A stretch of 8,663 nucleotides of DNA from Paracoccaceae bacterium (GCA_026982275.1 JALSHK010000474.1:1-8663); one strand, 5' to 3'; positions 1-5,765 are shown, numbered from the stretch's first letter. The notes: generated by a model not told the origin, from the letters alone. Program-made: numbers and translations.

Positions 1-313
1 GCGCATCCATATCCTCGTGATACCACGCGATGGTTTCATTGGTAATACTGCGAATATCGCGGCCGGTTTCTGCTGCCTTGGCGTTGATCTTGTCATCGAC
101 ATCGGTGAGATTGCGCACATAGGTCACATGATTCGCGCCGTAAACATGGCGCAGCAGCCAATAAAGCACATCAAACACCACCACGGGGCGGGCATTGCCG
201 ATATGGGCGCGGTCATAAACCGTGGGGCCGCAGACATACATGCGCACATTATCCGCATCAATCGGCGCAAAATCCTGTTTGCTTCGGGTCTTGGTATTGT
301 AAAGTTTGATCAT
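1..313 (-). CDS. cysS: Cysteinyl-tRNA synthetase, N-terminal part (gene runs off the window)
   Basis: Class I aminoacyl-tRNA synthetase that charges tRNA-Cys in the cytoplasm. Only the first 104 codons are here, reading leftward from an ATG at 313-311. The start of the Rossmann catalytic domain is clear: MYVCGPTVYDRAHIGNAR at residues 25-42 holds the zinc-ligand Cys28 and the HIGH-type signature (His37-Ile-Gly-Asn40, the usual form in this enzyme), followed by VTYVRNLTDVDDKI. Cys28 falls at the same number as in the E. coli enzyme, which supports the chosen start. A GGAAAG stretch lies just upstream as a modest ribosome site. The KMSKS loop and anticodon-binding part lie outside the window. 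Identity is close to certain; the product is incomplete only because the window ends. Confidence 0.96.
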   Translation of the reverse strand, partial: MIKLYNTKTRSKQDFAPIDADNVRMYVCGPTVYDRAHIGNARPVVVFDVLYWLLRHVYGANHVTYVRNLTDVDDKINAKAAETGRDIRSITNETIAWYHEDMDA

Positions 314-510
314 TGGCTTTCCAGACACGGTTCTTCCCGCGACAGGCCTAGCATTTCATCAAAGATTTGGAAACAAAAGAACCCGCCGCCGAGCGATTGT
401 CAGCAGATAATTGAAATATATTTCGGGCAGGGGGCAAAAGTCATGGTCGCCAAATGCCATATCGGGCCGAAAAATTCAATTTATTTATTTCAAATCCCGA
501 ATTTAGCGGA

Positions 511-540
511 TTGGAAATACCGGCTTGCTAATTTTGCAAT
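511..540 (+). promoter_or_regulatory. Weak candidate promoter for the Hint-domain gene
   Basis: TTGGAA (511-516) and TGCAAT (535-540) are 18 bp apart and each matches four of six sigma-70 consensus bases. They would start transcription near 547, just before a ribosome site AAGGA (551-555). An imperfect inverted repeat, TTCAAATCC (489-497) and GGATTGGAA (508-516), 8 of 9 paired, overlaps the -35. The whole 470-540 stretch is markedly AT-rich for this window. This is a pattern match only. Confidence 0.25.
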
Positions 541-563
541 AGAAAAAAGCAAGGATTGATAAC

Positions 564-1355
564 ATGGCAAGTTCAAGTCGTTCAAGCGAGGCGTCTACGG
601 CTTCTGGAGCATCAATACCGGAGTCTGATGAAAGCGTATCCGGCGCCAGCGGTGCCTCCGCGCCAGAGGCTTCCGGTGCCAGCCAGCCCTCCGGCAGTAG
701 TGCGCCCTCCGGCAGTAGTGCGCCTTCCGGAAGTAGTGGACCTTCCGGCAGTAGTGCGCCTACAGGCCCTTCCGGTCCCAGCGGGCCTGATCCCGAATGC
801 TTTGCCCGTGGCACCCTGATCCTGACCGACAAGGGCGAGGTTCCTGTGCAGGATTTGGTAGCAGGAGGCAGGGTCTGGACTGAATCCCGGGGCTTTCAGC
901 CTTTGCGCCGGATTTTCTCGCAGCGGGTGGCGGCGGCCGGCGATTTTGCCCCGATCCTTTTTCAGGCCGGCGCGCTGGGCGGGGCTCGGGATTTGCGGGT
1001 ATCTCCGCAGCACAGAATGCTGATCTCGGGGCCGCATGTGGAGCTGATATTCGGGGTTCCCAAGGCCCTGGTTGCGGCCAAAGACCTGATAAATGACCGC
1101 AATATCCGGCGCGATACCTCCATGACGAAGGTCGAATATTTCCACATCATGTTTGATCGTCACGAGATTGTAAAAGCCGGGGGGCTGCTTTCGGAAAGCT
1201 ATTATCCGCTGGCCGGCAATGCGCAATCATTTGCCGAGCCACAGCGCCGCGAATTTCAAGCGCTATTTCCCGAGCCTTACGCCGGGGGCCTCGACAGCGG
1301 CATCGTCTATCCGGCGCTATTGGCGCATGAGGTGGGCCTGATCAAGCTTGGCTAG
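564..1355 (+). CDS. Hint (Hedgehog/intein) domain protein with Ser/Ala/Pro/Gly-rich repeat N-terminus
   Basis: A 263-residue protein in two parts. Residues 1-78 are almost wholly Ser, Ala, Pro, Gly and Glu with tandem PSGSSA units, and should be disordered. From Cys79 to about 245 runs a bacterial Hint_2-type domain. CFARGTLILTDKGEVPVQDL (79-98) carries the Cys that starts N-S acyl shift in this fold. VSPQHRMLI (146-154) carries the usual block-B-like His150, and FHIMFDRHEIV (193-203) is the typical late block. No intein-like C-terminal Asn plus extein follows: the protein ends soon after the domain. By analogy with Hedgehog and BIL domains, cleavage before Cys79 would release the repeat peptide, but this is inferred. 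No Sec signal is visible. The start has AAGGA 8 bases upstream. The gene converges on the PepSY gene with overlapping stop codons. Its biological role is unknown. Confidence 0.88.
   Translation: MASSSRSSEASTASGASIPESDESVSGASGASAPEASGASQPSGSSAPSGSSAPSGSSGPSGSSAPTGPSGPSGPDPECFARGTLILTDKGEVPVQDLVAGGRVWTESRGFQPLRRIFSQRVAAAGDFAPILFQAGALGGARDLRVSPQHRMLISGPHVELIFGVPKALVAAKDLINDRNIRRDTSMTKVEYFHIMFDRHEIVKAGGLLSESYYPLAGNAQSFAEPQRREFQALFPEPYAGGLDSGIVYPALLAHEVGLIKLG
687..758 (+). repeat. Four tandem 18-bp units coding PSGSSA
   Basis: Units lie at 687-704, 705-722, 723-740 and 741-758. The first two are identical (CCCTCCGGCAGTAGTGCG), the fourth differs at one base, and the third has several changes and codes PSGSSG. 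Near-identity at synonymous positions points to recent slippage growth of the disordered segment. A related irregular run (PTGPSGPSGP) follows at once. Confidence 0.95.
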
Positions 1356-1993
1356 AAGTGCTTTCGCAGCGGTTTTGGCGGGGCCTGCACCGCGCCAAAG
1401 CGAAATATCTTCTTGATTCGCCGCCCGATCCTTTTGGTTCGTGGCGCAAAGAATATCCACAATCCGGAAAACGAAAATATCACCATGGCAACGGCGGTAA
1501 TGTCGGCCAGCCATGTGCCTAATCCGTTATTGAGCCAGCCACGCACATGCAGCCACTTGAATACGGATTTCCAGTAGATTTTTCGATCCAGCACCGCGCC
1601 ATCGGGGGCATAGGTCACCCGCATGAAATTTGATTTGGAGTAATAATGGCCGGTATCTTGGGTGATCATGACCTTTCCGGAATCCTTTTTGAAGGAAAAC
1701 ACATCAAACCCGTGATAGCTATCTTCCTTGACGCTCAAGATATCTTCGTCGGGCCAGATAGATTGGGCAATGATCAGTGCATCGGTCATGGTCGGCGGCT
1801 GCGGGTTTGGCCACTCGGAAAACGCGGATTCATCATATTCGAATTGTTCAATCCAATCCAGCACGAATGATTTGTGATTCAGGTAAAGGCCGGTGAGACC
1901 AATCACAAATATCCACGGAAATACAATAATGCCCAGCCACCCGTGGGTGACCCGAAAGAATTTTTGCAGCTTGGCTTTGGTTGAGGCTTTCAT
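1352..1993 (-). CDS. PepSY-associated membrane protein, small two-helix form
   Basis: A 213-residue inner-membrane protein of the PepSY/PepSY_TM type. A short basic N-terminus precedes a first membrane segment (about 19-40, after His17 in FFRVTHGWLGI). An extracytoplasmic middle part of about 120 residues follows. A second segment (about 157-182) comes after LHVRGWLNNGLG, and the tail is strongly basic (RTKRIGRRIKK), so it should stay in the cytoplasm. His17, His40 and His149 flank the membrane segments. Larger relatives act in iron or siderophore reduction, and small ones are often uncharacterised, so a redox or metal role here is only a guess. The ATG at 1993 has GGAAAG seven bases upstream. 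It is transcribed alone, and its stop codon overlaps that of the Hint gene on the other strand. Confidence 0.83.
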   Translation of the reverse strand: MKASTKAKLQKFFRVTHGWLGIIVFPWIFVIGLTGLYLNHKSFVLDWIEQFEYDESAFSEWPNPQPPTMTDALIIAQSIWPDEDILSVKEDSYHGFDVFSFKKDSGKVMITQDTGHYYSKSNFMRVTYAPDGAVLDRKIYWKSVFKWLHVRGWLNNGLGTWLADITAVAMVIFSFSGLWIFFAPRTKRIGRRIKKIFRFGAVQAPPKPLRKHF

Positions 1994-2054
1994 GGATCGG
2001 CTTTCCGGCTTTCGGGCGGTAAAATGCGCCGCCCAGTTGATTCGTTGTTGCCCG

Positions 2055-2083
2055 AATTAAGCCAAAGCGATTAATAATGCCAA
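2055..2083 (-). promoter_or_regulatory. Candidate promoter for the PepSY-type gene
   Basis: On the minus strand TTGGCA (2083-2078, five of six matches to TTGACA) is followed after 17 bp by TTAATT (2060-2055, three of six). It lies 62-90 bases ahead of the start at 1993 in a locally AT-rich spacer. The -10 is poor, so the call is tentative. Confidence 0.3.
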
Positions 2084-2124
2084 TAAACGGAAGTTATAAA
2101 GCGAAAAAACGCTGGAAATCCGCG

Positions 2125-2877
2125 CTATTTCGGGGCCATGCGTATGGCGGCATCCAGCCGGATCACCTCGCCATTCAGCATCTGGTTTTCCACGATGTGG
2201 CAAATCAGGGCCGCAAATTCGGCTGGCGTGCCAAGCCGCGATGGAAAGGGGGCCTGCGCGCCAAGGCGATCCTGAACATCTTGTGGCAAGCCTTCCAGCA
2301 TCGGTGTCAAAAACAAACCTGGCGCAATTCCCATCACCCGCACGCCGCTGCGCGCCAGATCCCGCGCCATCGGCAGGGTCATGGCCGCCACACCGCCCTT
2401 GGAGGCGGCATAGGCGACTTGCCCGATCTGCCCCTCATAGGCGGCCACACTTGCGGTATTAATGATAACCCCGCGCGTGCCGTCCGGCCCCTGCGCCACC
2501 GCTTGCATCATTTTTGCTGCGCATTGGGAGGCCAGATTGAATGTGCCGATCAAATTCACAGAAATTGCCTTGGAAAACAGGGCAAAATCATGGGCCTGCC
2601 CGTCTCGGTCCACCGTTTTGGCCGCAGGGGCGATGCCGGCGCAATTCACGCAAATCTGCGGAGAAAGCGACTCCAATCCCTTGGCGACAGAAACCGGATC
2701 GGATACATCGACCCGACAAAACAATCCGCCAATTTCAGCCGCCACGGCCATGCCCCGCGCCTCGTCCAAATCAAAAATCACCACCTCGGCACCGGCCTTG
2801 GCCAAAGCCCGTGCGCTGGCTTCCCCGAGGCCAGAGGCTCCGCCGCTAATAACAGCCTGTGTTCCGGCAATCTGCAT
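2125..2877 (-). CDS. SDR-family 3-hydroxyacyl-CoA dehydrogenase (type II / HSD10-like)
   Basis: A cytoplasmic NAD-dependent short-chain dehydrogenase of 250 residues, the normal classical-SDR length. The cofactor loop is SGGASGLG (11-18). Asp36 at the end of the second strand favours NAD over NADP. NCAG (78-81) replaces the usual NNAG. The catalytic set is Asn108, Ser143, Tyr156 and Lys160. The overall pattern (FNLASQCAAKMMQ, GQVAYAASKGGVAAMTLPMARDL, IAPGLFLTPML) is that of 3-hydroxyacyl-CoA / 2-methyl-3-hydroxybutyryl-CoA dehydrogenases related to mitochondrial HSD10. It would oxidise 3-hydroxyacyl-CoA to 3-ketoacyl-CoA, the substrate of the thiolase encoded just upstream. Only 2 bases separate the two genes, and the AAGGA ribosome site lies inside the last thiolase codons, so translation is probably coupled. 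Exact acyl chain preference cannot be read from sequence. Confidence 0.9.
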   Translation of the reverse strand: MQIAGTQAVISGGASGLGEASARALAKAGAEVVIFDLDEARGMAVAAEIGGLFCRVDVSDPVSVAKGLESLSPQICVNCAGIAPAAKTVDRDGQAHDFALFSKAISVNLIGTFNLASQCAAKMMQAVAQGPDGTRGVIINTASVAAYEGQIGQVAYAASKGGVAAMTLPMARDLARSGVRVMGIAPGLFLTPMLEGLPQDVQDRLGAQAPFPSRLGTPAEFAALICHIVENQMLNGEVIRLDAAIRMAPK

Positions 2878-2879
2878 CG

Positions 2880-4061
2880 CTAAATCCTTTCAATCGCGAT
2901 GGCGGTGCCTTCGCCGCCACCAATGCAAATTGCGGCCACGCCCTTTTGCAGCCCGCGCCGCTCCAGCGCATACAAAAGCGTCACGATGATCCGCGCGCCC
3001 GAAGCCCCGATCGGATGGCCGAGCGCCGTCGCCCCGCCATTTACATTCACGATATCGCGGTCCAGCCCCATTTCGGTCATGAAGGCCATCGGCACCACGG
3101 CAAAAGCCTCGTTGATCTCCCAAAGGTCCACATCGGAGGCAGACCAGCCGATCCGCGCCAGCAGATTTTGCGCCGCAGGAACCGGCGCAGTGGTAAACCA
3201 TCCCGGCGCTTGCGCATGGCTGCTATGGCCAAGGATGCGGGCCAAGGGTTGTAGCCCGCGCGCGCGTGCCTCGCTTTCCCGCATCAATACCAGCGCCGCT
3301 GCCCCGTCGGAAATCGAGCTGGCATTGGCTGCGGTCACCGTTCCATCGGGTTTGAAGGCCGGGCGCAGGTTCGGGATTTTTTCGGGCCGGGCATTGCCGG
3401 GTTGTTCATCCAGCGAAATCGTCACCTCTCCTTTGCGGGTCTTTATCATCACGGGTGTAATCTCGGCCTCAAACGCGCCGGAGTCGATTGCCTTTACCGC
3501 ATTATCGAGCGATTGCAGCGCATAGGCATCCTGATCCTCACGGCTGAAATGATATTTTTCGGCACAATCCTCGGCAAAACTGCCCATCAGGCGGCCTTTG
3601 TCATAGGCATCCTCCAGCCCGTCGAGGAACATGTGGTCGATTACCTGCCCATGGCCGATCCGCGCGCCGCCGCGCATCTTGGGCAGCAGGTAGGGCGCAT
3701 TGCTCATGCTTTCCATGCCGCCTGCGATCAGCACATCACCATTGCCCGCCATTAGCTGGTCATAGGCCGTCATGGTGGTTTTCATACCCGAGCCGCACAT
3801 TTTATTGAGTGTGGTTGCCGGCACATTCTCGCCCAGCCCCGCTGCAAACCCCGCTTGCCTCGCGGGAGCCTGCCCCAGGCCCGCCGGCAAAACGCAGCCC
3901 ATCAGCAGCTCGCTGACCTGATCCGCCGCAAGGCTTGCGGCCTTCAGCGCTGCCTTGATTGCCGCGCCGCCAAGCTCGGGTGCGGTCGCGCCAGATAGCG
4001 CCCCTTGAAATCCGCCCATCGGGGTGCGGGCCGCGCCTACAATAACAACCGGATCTGACAT
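2880..4061 (-). CDS. Thiolase, acetyl-CoA C-acetyltransferase type
   Basis: A 393-residue cytoplasmic thiolase of full family length. The nucleophile is Cys89 in LNKMCGSGMK. Asn317 lies in the NEAF motif, His349 in GHPIGASG, and Cys379 in CIGGGEGTA; each matches the known biosynthetic thiolase positions to within one residue. It condenses two acetyl-CoA to acetoacetyl-CoA or, in the degradative direction, cleaves a 3-ketoacyl-CoA. First gene of a two-gene operon with the HSD10-like dehydrogenase, which suggests breakdown of a short or 2-methyl-branched acyl-CoA (for example from isoleucine) rather than polyhydroxybutyrate synthesis: no phaB, phaC or phaR is adjacent. The start at 4061 has AAGGA 6 bases upstream. 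A promoter and a palindromic operator lie just ahead, so repression by a local ligand-sensing regulator is likely. Confidence 0.94.
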   Translation of the reverse strand: MSDPVVIVGAARTPMGGFQGALSGATAPELGGAAIKAALKAASLAADQVSELLMGCVLPAGLGQAPARQAGFAAGLGENVPATTLNKMCGSGMKTTMTAYDQLMAGNGDVLIAGGMESMSNAPYLLPKMRGGARIGHGQVIDHMFLDGLEDAYDKGRLMGSFAEDCAEKYHFSREDQDAYALQSLDNAVKAIDSGAFEAEITPVMIKTRKGEVTISLDEQPGNARPEKIPNLRPAFKPDGTVTAANASSISDGAAALVLMRESEARARGLQPLARILGHSSHAQAPGWFTTAPVPAAQNLLARIGWSASDVDLWEINEAFAVVPMAFMTEMGLDRDIVNVNGGATALGHPIGASGARIIVTLLYALERRGLQKGVAAICIGGGEGTAIAIERI

Positions 4062-4077
4062 GAGGTATCCTTTTATT

Positions 4078-4097
4078 AACTGACCATGTGTTCAGTT
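4078..4097. promoter_or_regulatory. Palindromic operator over the thiolase promoter
   Basis: AACTGACCATGTGTTCAGTT is a 20-bp palindrome with perfect six-base arms and two further symmetric pairs inside (16 of 20 bases). It begins within the -10 hexamer and covers the likely transcription start, the classic place for a repressor. Size and symmetry fit a TetR-family dimer, but no regulator of that kind is encoded in this window. Confidence 0.6.
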
Positions 4098-4122
4098 ATA
4101 ACGGAGGCTTCAGGATTGTCAC
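4095..4122 (-). promoter_or_regulatory. Sigma-70-type promoter of the thiolase-dehydrogenase operon
   Basis: On the minus strand GTGACA (4122-4117, five of six) and TATAAC (4100-4095, five of six) are separated by 16 bp. Transcription would start near 4088, giving a leader of about 27 bases with an AAGGA ribosome site before the ATG at 4061. The best promoter match for a non-FNR gene in the window. The -10 core GTTATAAC is itself a palindrome, so a weak start in the other direction cannot be excluded. Confidence 0.6.
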
Positions 4123-4174
4123 CCCGGAATCGTCCTGCGCCCGCCGAGCGAAGCGAGGCCATGGCGCCGCAGCC

Positions 4175-4214
4175 CATTTTTGCCACTTGTTGCAAAAATG
4201 CCGCCGTCTGGCGG
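4175..4214. repeat. Two back-to-back hairpins inside the element
   Basis: CATTTTTGC (4175-4183) pairs perfectly with GCAAAAATG (4192-4200) around an 8-base loop. Directly adjoining, CCGCC (4201-4205) pairs with GGCGG (4210-4214) around GTCT. Perfect stems abutting without a spacer suggest coaxial stacking in RNA or a designed cruciform. Neither is followed by a T-run, so they are not terminators. Confidence 0.7.
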
Positions 4215-4256
4215 TTGTCGCATATACTCTTGACGCTGCCTATCTGCTGAATCGAG

Positions 4257-4304
4257 CCCTCCCGCCCGTCGGGCCATGATTTGCAAGCAAATCAGACCCT
4301 CCCG
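4257..4304. repeat. 40-bp-spaced CCCTCCCG direct repeats enclosing two hairpins
   Basis: CCCTCCCG occurs at 4257-4264 and again at 4297-4304. Between or overlapping them lie GCCCG-T-CGGGC (4264-4274) and the tight hairpin TGATTTGC-AA-GCAAATCA (4277-4294, 8-bp perfect stem). A GGGC follows each copy of the direct repeat (4271-4274 and 4307-4310). The modular look supports a repeat-family element rather than random spacer. Confidence 0.6.
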
Positions 4305-4361
4305 TTGGGCGTGGCCTCGCTTCGCTCGGCGGGTGCTTGCCGTCTACATGCAGGCCCAGCC

Positions 4362-4391
4362 AAAAAACGGGGCACCTGTTGGTACCCCGTT
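4362..4391 (-). terminator. Rho-independent terminator of nirK
   Basis: On the minus strand, AACGGGG (4391-4385) pairs with CCCCGTT (4372-4366), with a further ACC/GGT pairing inside around a 4-base loop and one mismatch. The stem runs into six T (4367-4362). It begins about 19 bases after the nirK stop codon. A strong canonical terminator, showing that nirK ends its transcript here and does not read into the thiolase operon. Confidence 0.88.
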
Positions 4392-4409
4392 AAGATTTCG
4401 TTTTTCGGC

Positions 4410-5582
4410 CTACATAGCCGTCGGTGCCAGCACTTGTTTCATCAGCTTGTCATCCCATTCGCCTTCAACTTTTACATGGCCAACAGCGCCCAAAAGCACT
4501 GCTTCAATCAGGTTATGGGTGACATAGGCATAGATGCCGGGCTGCTTGAAGGTATAGATTGCCGCGCCGGCAGAGCCACCGCGGATAAACCATGTCTCGA
4601 TGCCCAATGCCGGTGGATTATCAAAGCCGCCGGTTTCCCAGACATAATCGCCATGACCGCCGATCAGGTGTGGGCGGGAATCGCGGTTGGCTTGATTATG
4701 CACAAACATCACGGTCTCGCCGACATTGGCGGTCATCGCGTTTTCGCCCGCCAGCGCGCCTTGCGCCCCGTTGAATACCACATGGGTTGGCACCAGGGTG
4801 CGCATCGCCCTTAGCGAGTCGGTAAAGTCTTCCATGGCGCTATCGTAGTGCCGGTATTGGCCATAATCATCCTTCGGAATGTAAAAATCCTGCTCGCCGA
4901 TATAGTAAATCCGGTCATAGCGGATTGGCGCGCCGTCTTTATCCTTTAGCCCGTCGCGCGGTAGCACCATAATTGCCCCGTTCATGCCATGCACCACATG
5001 GTAAGGGATCATCACCCCGCCCGGCGCACAGTGATAGGTAAACGTGCCGGCTTTTACCGCCCGAAAGCGCAGCACCACCTTTTCGCCCGGCTGCACATAT
5101 GTCAGCCCCGCACCGCCCAATGCGCCGGTGGCGGCGTGAAAATCGATATTATGTTCAAGCTGGTTATCGGGGTGGCTTTTCAGGGTCAGCTCGATGTAAT
5201 CGCCCTGATGGCACACGATCAGCGGGCCGGGCACCGTGCCCTCGTAGGTGAAGGCCCAAATGGTGGTGCCGTCATGGTCGATCTCGATTTTTTTCTCGAT
5301 GATCGTCATTTCGACCTCGACAATTTTTGGCCCGCCGGTTGCGACCTGTTCATGCTCGGGGGCATGCGGTGGAGGCACCAGTTTTTGCCGAATGCGAGGT
5401 AAGGAGGCGATATCCACCTCGTCGGTGGCAAGGCCAAGAGGATTTATCGCTGCGGCTTCGGATTGCGCTGCGGCCGGCGTGATCAGGGTTGATCCTGCCA
5501 ATGCGACAGAGCCAATGGCTCCGGCGGCCATAAAGGCGCGGCGTTCGGGGTTTTTGGGTGGTTCGGTTATGAGAGGTTTCAT
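4410..5582 (-). CDS. nirK: Copper-containing nitrite reductase, class I
   Basis: Periplasmic trimeric enzyme that reduces nitrite to NO in denitrification. The chosen start (5582, GAGGA 7 bases upstream) gives 390 residues and a Tat signal, NPERRAFMAAG at 11-21 with export region to about AAAQ at 37-40. The frame is open to 5642, but that longer form would put 20 residues before a well-formed signal and lacks support. Two cupredoxin domains follow. Type 1 copper ligands are His144, Cys185, His195 and Met200. Type 2 ligands are His149, His184 and His356. The catalytic pair is Asp147 and His305. All correspond to the Alcaligenes enzyme with a constant shift of 49, or 50 after a one-residue insertion in the Cys-His loop (CAPGGVMIPYH), as in Rhodobacter. 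In that loop Tyr194 and His198 replace the common Trp and Ser. Monocistronic, with its own terminator and FNR-type boxes. No nirV or nor genes adjoin. Confidence 0.97.
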   Translation of the reverse strand: MKPLITEPPKNPERRAFMAAGAIGSVALAGSTLITPAAAQSEAAAINPLGLATDEVDIASLPRIRQKLVPPPHAPEHEQVATGGPKIVEVEMTIIEKKIEIDHDGTTIWAFTYEGTVPGPLIVCHQGDYIELTLKSHPDNQLEHNIDFHAATGALGGAGLTYVQPGEKVVLRFRAVKAGTFTYHCAPGGVMIPYHVVHGMNGAIMVLPRDGLKDKDGAPIRYDRIYYIGEQDFYIPKDDYGQYRHYDSAMEDFTDSLRAMRTLVPTHVVFNGAQGALAGENAMTANVGETVMFVHNQANRDSRPHLIGGHGDYVWETGGFDNPPALGIETWFIRGGSAGAAIYTFKQPGIYAYVTHNLIEAVLLGAVGHVKVEGEWDDKLMKQVLAPTAM

Positions 5583-5660
5583 GGTTCTGTCCTCGAAGCG
5601 GCAACCGGCAATCTGGAATACGCGGGGTATCCGTGTGTCCATCCGATTGCTCGCCGCCAG

Positions 5661-5700
5661 CCTATACCCCGGACACGCTTCCTGAATTGACTTGCATCAA
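5661..5700 (-). promoter_or_regulatory. FNR/NnrR-type promoter of nirK (proximal box plus -10)
   Basis: TTGACTTGCATCAA (5687-5700) fits the FNR/NnrR/DNR pattern TTGA(T)-N4-(A)TCAA with one mismatch. On the minus strand a -10 TATAGG lies at 5666-5661. A start near 5652-5654 would put the box centre at about -40 to -41, the standard class II activator position, with no -35 needed. The leader is about 70 bases to the ATG at 5582. Confidence 0.75.
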
Positions 5701-5724
5701 TTGGCCAGCAAAAACAGCCGGTTA

Positions 5725-5738
5725 TTGATATGGATCAA
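5725..5738. promoter_or_regulatory. Second, perfect FNR-type box upstream of nirK
   Basis: TTGATATGGATCAA matches the FNR/Anr consensus TTGATNNNNATCAA exactly. It is centred 38 bp upstream of the proximal box, near -78 from the predicted nirK start. The only flanking alternative target is the regulator gene whose stop lies at 5766, so nirK is the natural target. It may bind a different family member (FnrL or NnrR) from the proximal box. Confidence 0.75.
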
Positions 5739-5765
5739 TAGATTTTGCCGATTTTTCGGGGCCGG

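Larger units (their letters stand above)
4137..4336. repeat. Structured intergenic element closed by 22-bp perfect inverted repeats
   Basis: Arms 4140-4161 and 4312-4333 are exact reverse complements over 22 bp, with core CGAGCGAAGCGAGG on the left. Pairing continues outward over 4137-4139/4334-4336 and inward over 4162-4163/4310-4311 if G-U pairs are allowed, giving 27 bp. Both G-U pairs form only in plus-strand RNA; in minus-strand RNA they would be C-A mismatches. The enclosed 146 bases contain four small hairpins (separate entries) and no convincing gene. It sits between the nirK terminator and the thiolase promoter. It could be a REP/MITE-like repeat, a structured RNA or a transcription insulator. 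No transposase and no clear target-site duplication were seen. Confidence 0.7.

Noticed and set aside
612..1226. A 204-codon open frame on the minus strand over the Hint gene
   Set aside because: Its repetitive Thr/Gly/Arg stretch is only the complement of the PSGSSA repeats, and the Hint motifs are on the plus strand.
2085..2124. Possible terminator after the SDR gene (AGCG-T6-CGCT on the minus strand)
   Set aside because: The stem is only four pairs, and the T-run is in the loop rather than after the stem.
2077..2883. A 268-codon open frame on the plus strand
   Set aside because: Antisense to the SDR dehydrogenase, whose cofactor and catalytic motifs are intact. The translated shadow has no recognisable domain.
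4088..4279. Short plus-strand open frames in the intergenic region (also 4276-4527)
   Set aside because: They run through inverted repeats and hairpins and into nirK antisense, have no ribosome site, and show no protein-like pattern.
5583..5642. A longer nirK start at 5642
   Set aside because: The ATG at 5582 has a good ribosome site and gives a normal Tat signal. The extra 20 residues are mostly leader sequence close to the predicted transcription start.
5700..5765. Terminator for the GlxA-type regulator
   Set aside because: The only hairpin of note is the FNR box itself. The CCGA/TCGG stem is four pairs without a T-run, so no intrinsic terminator is supported.
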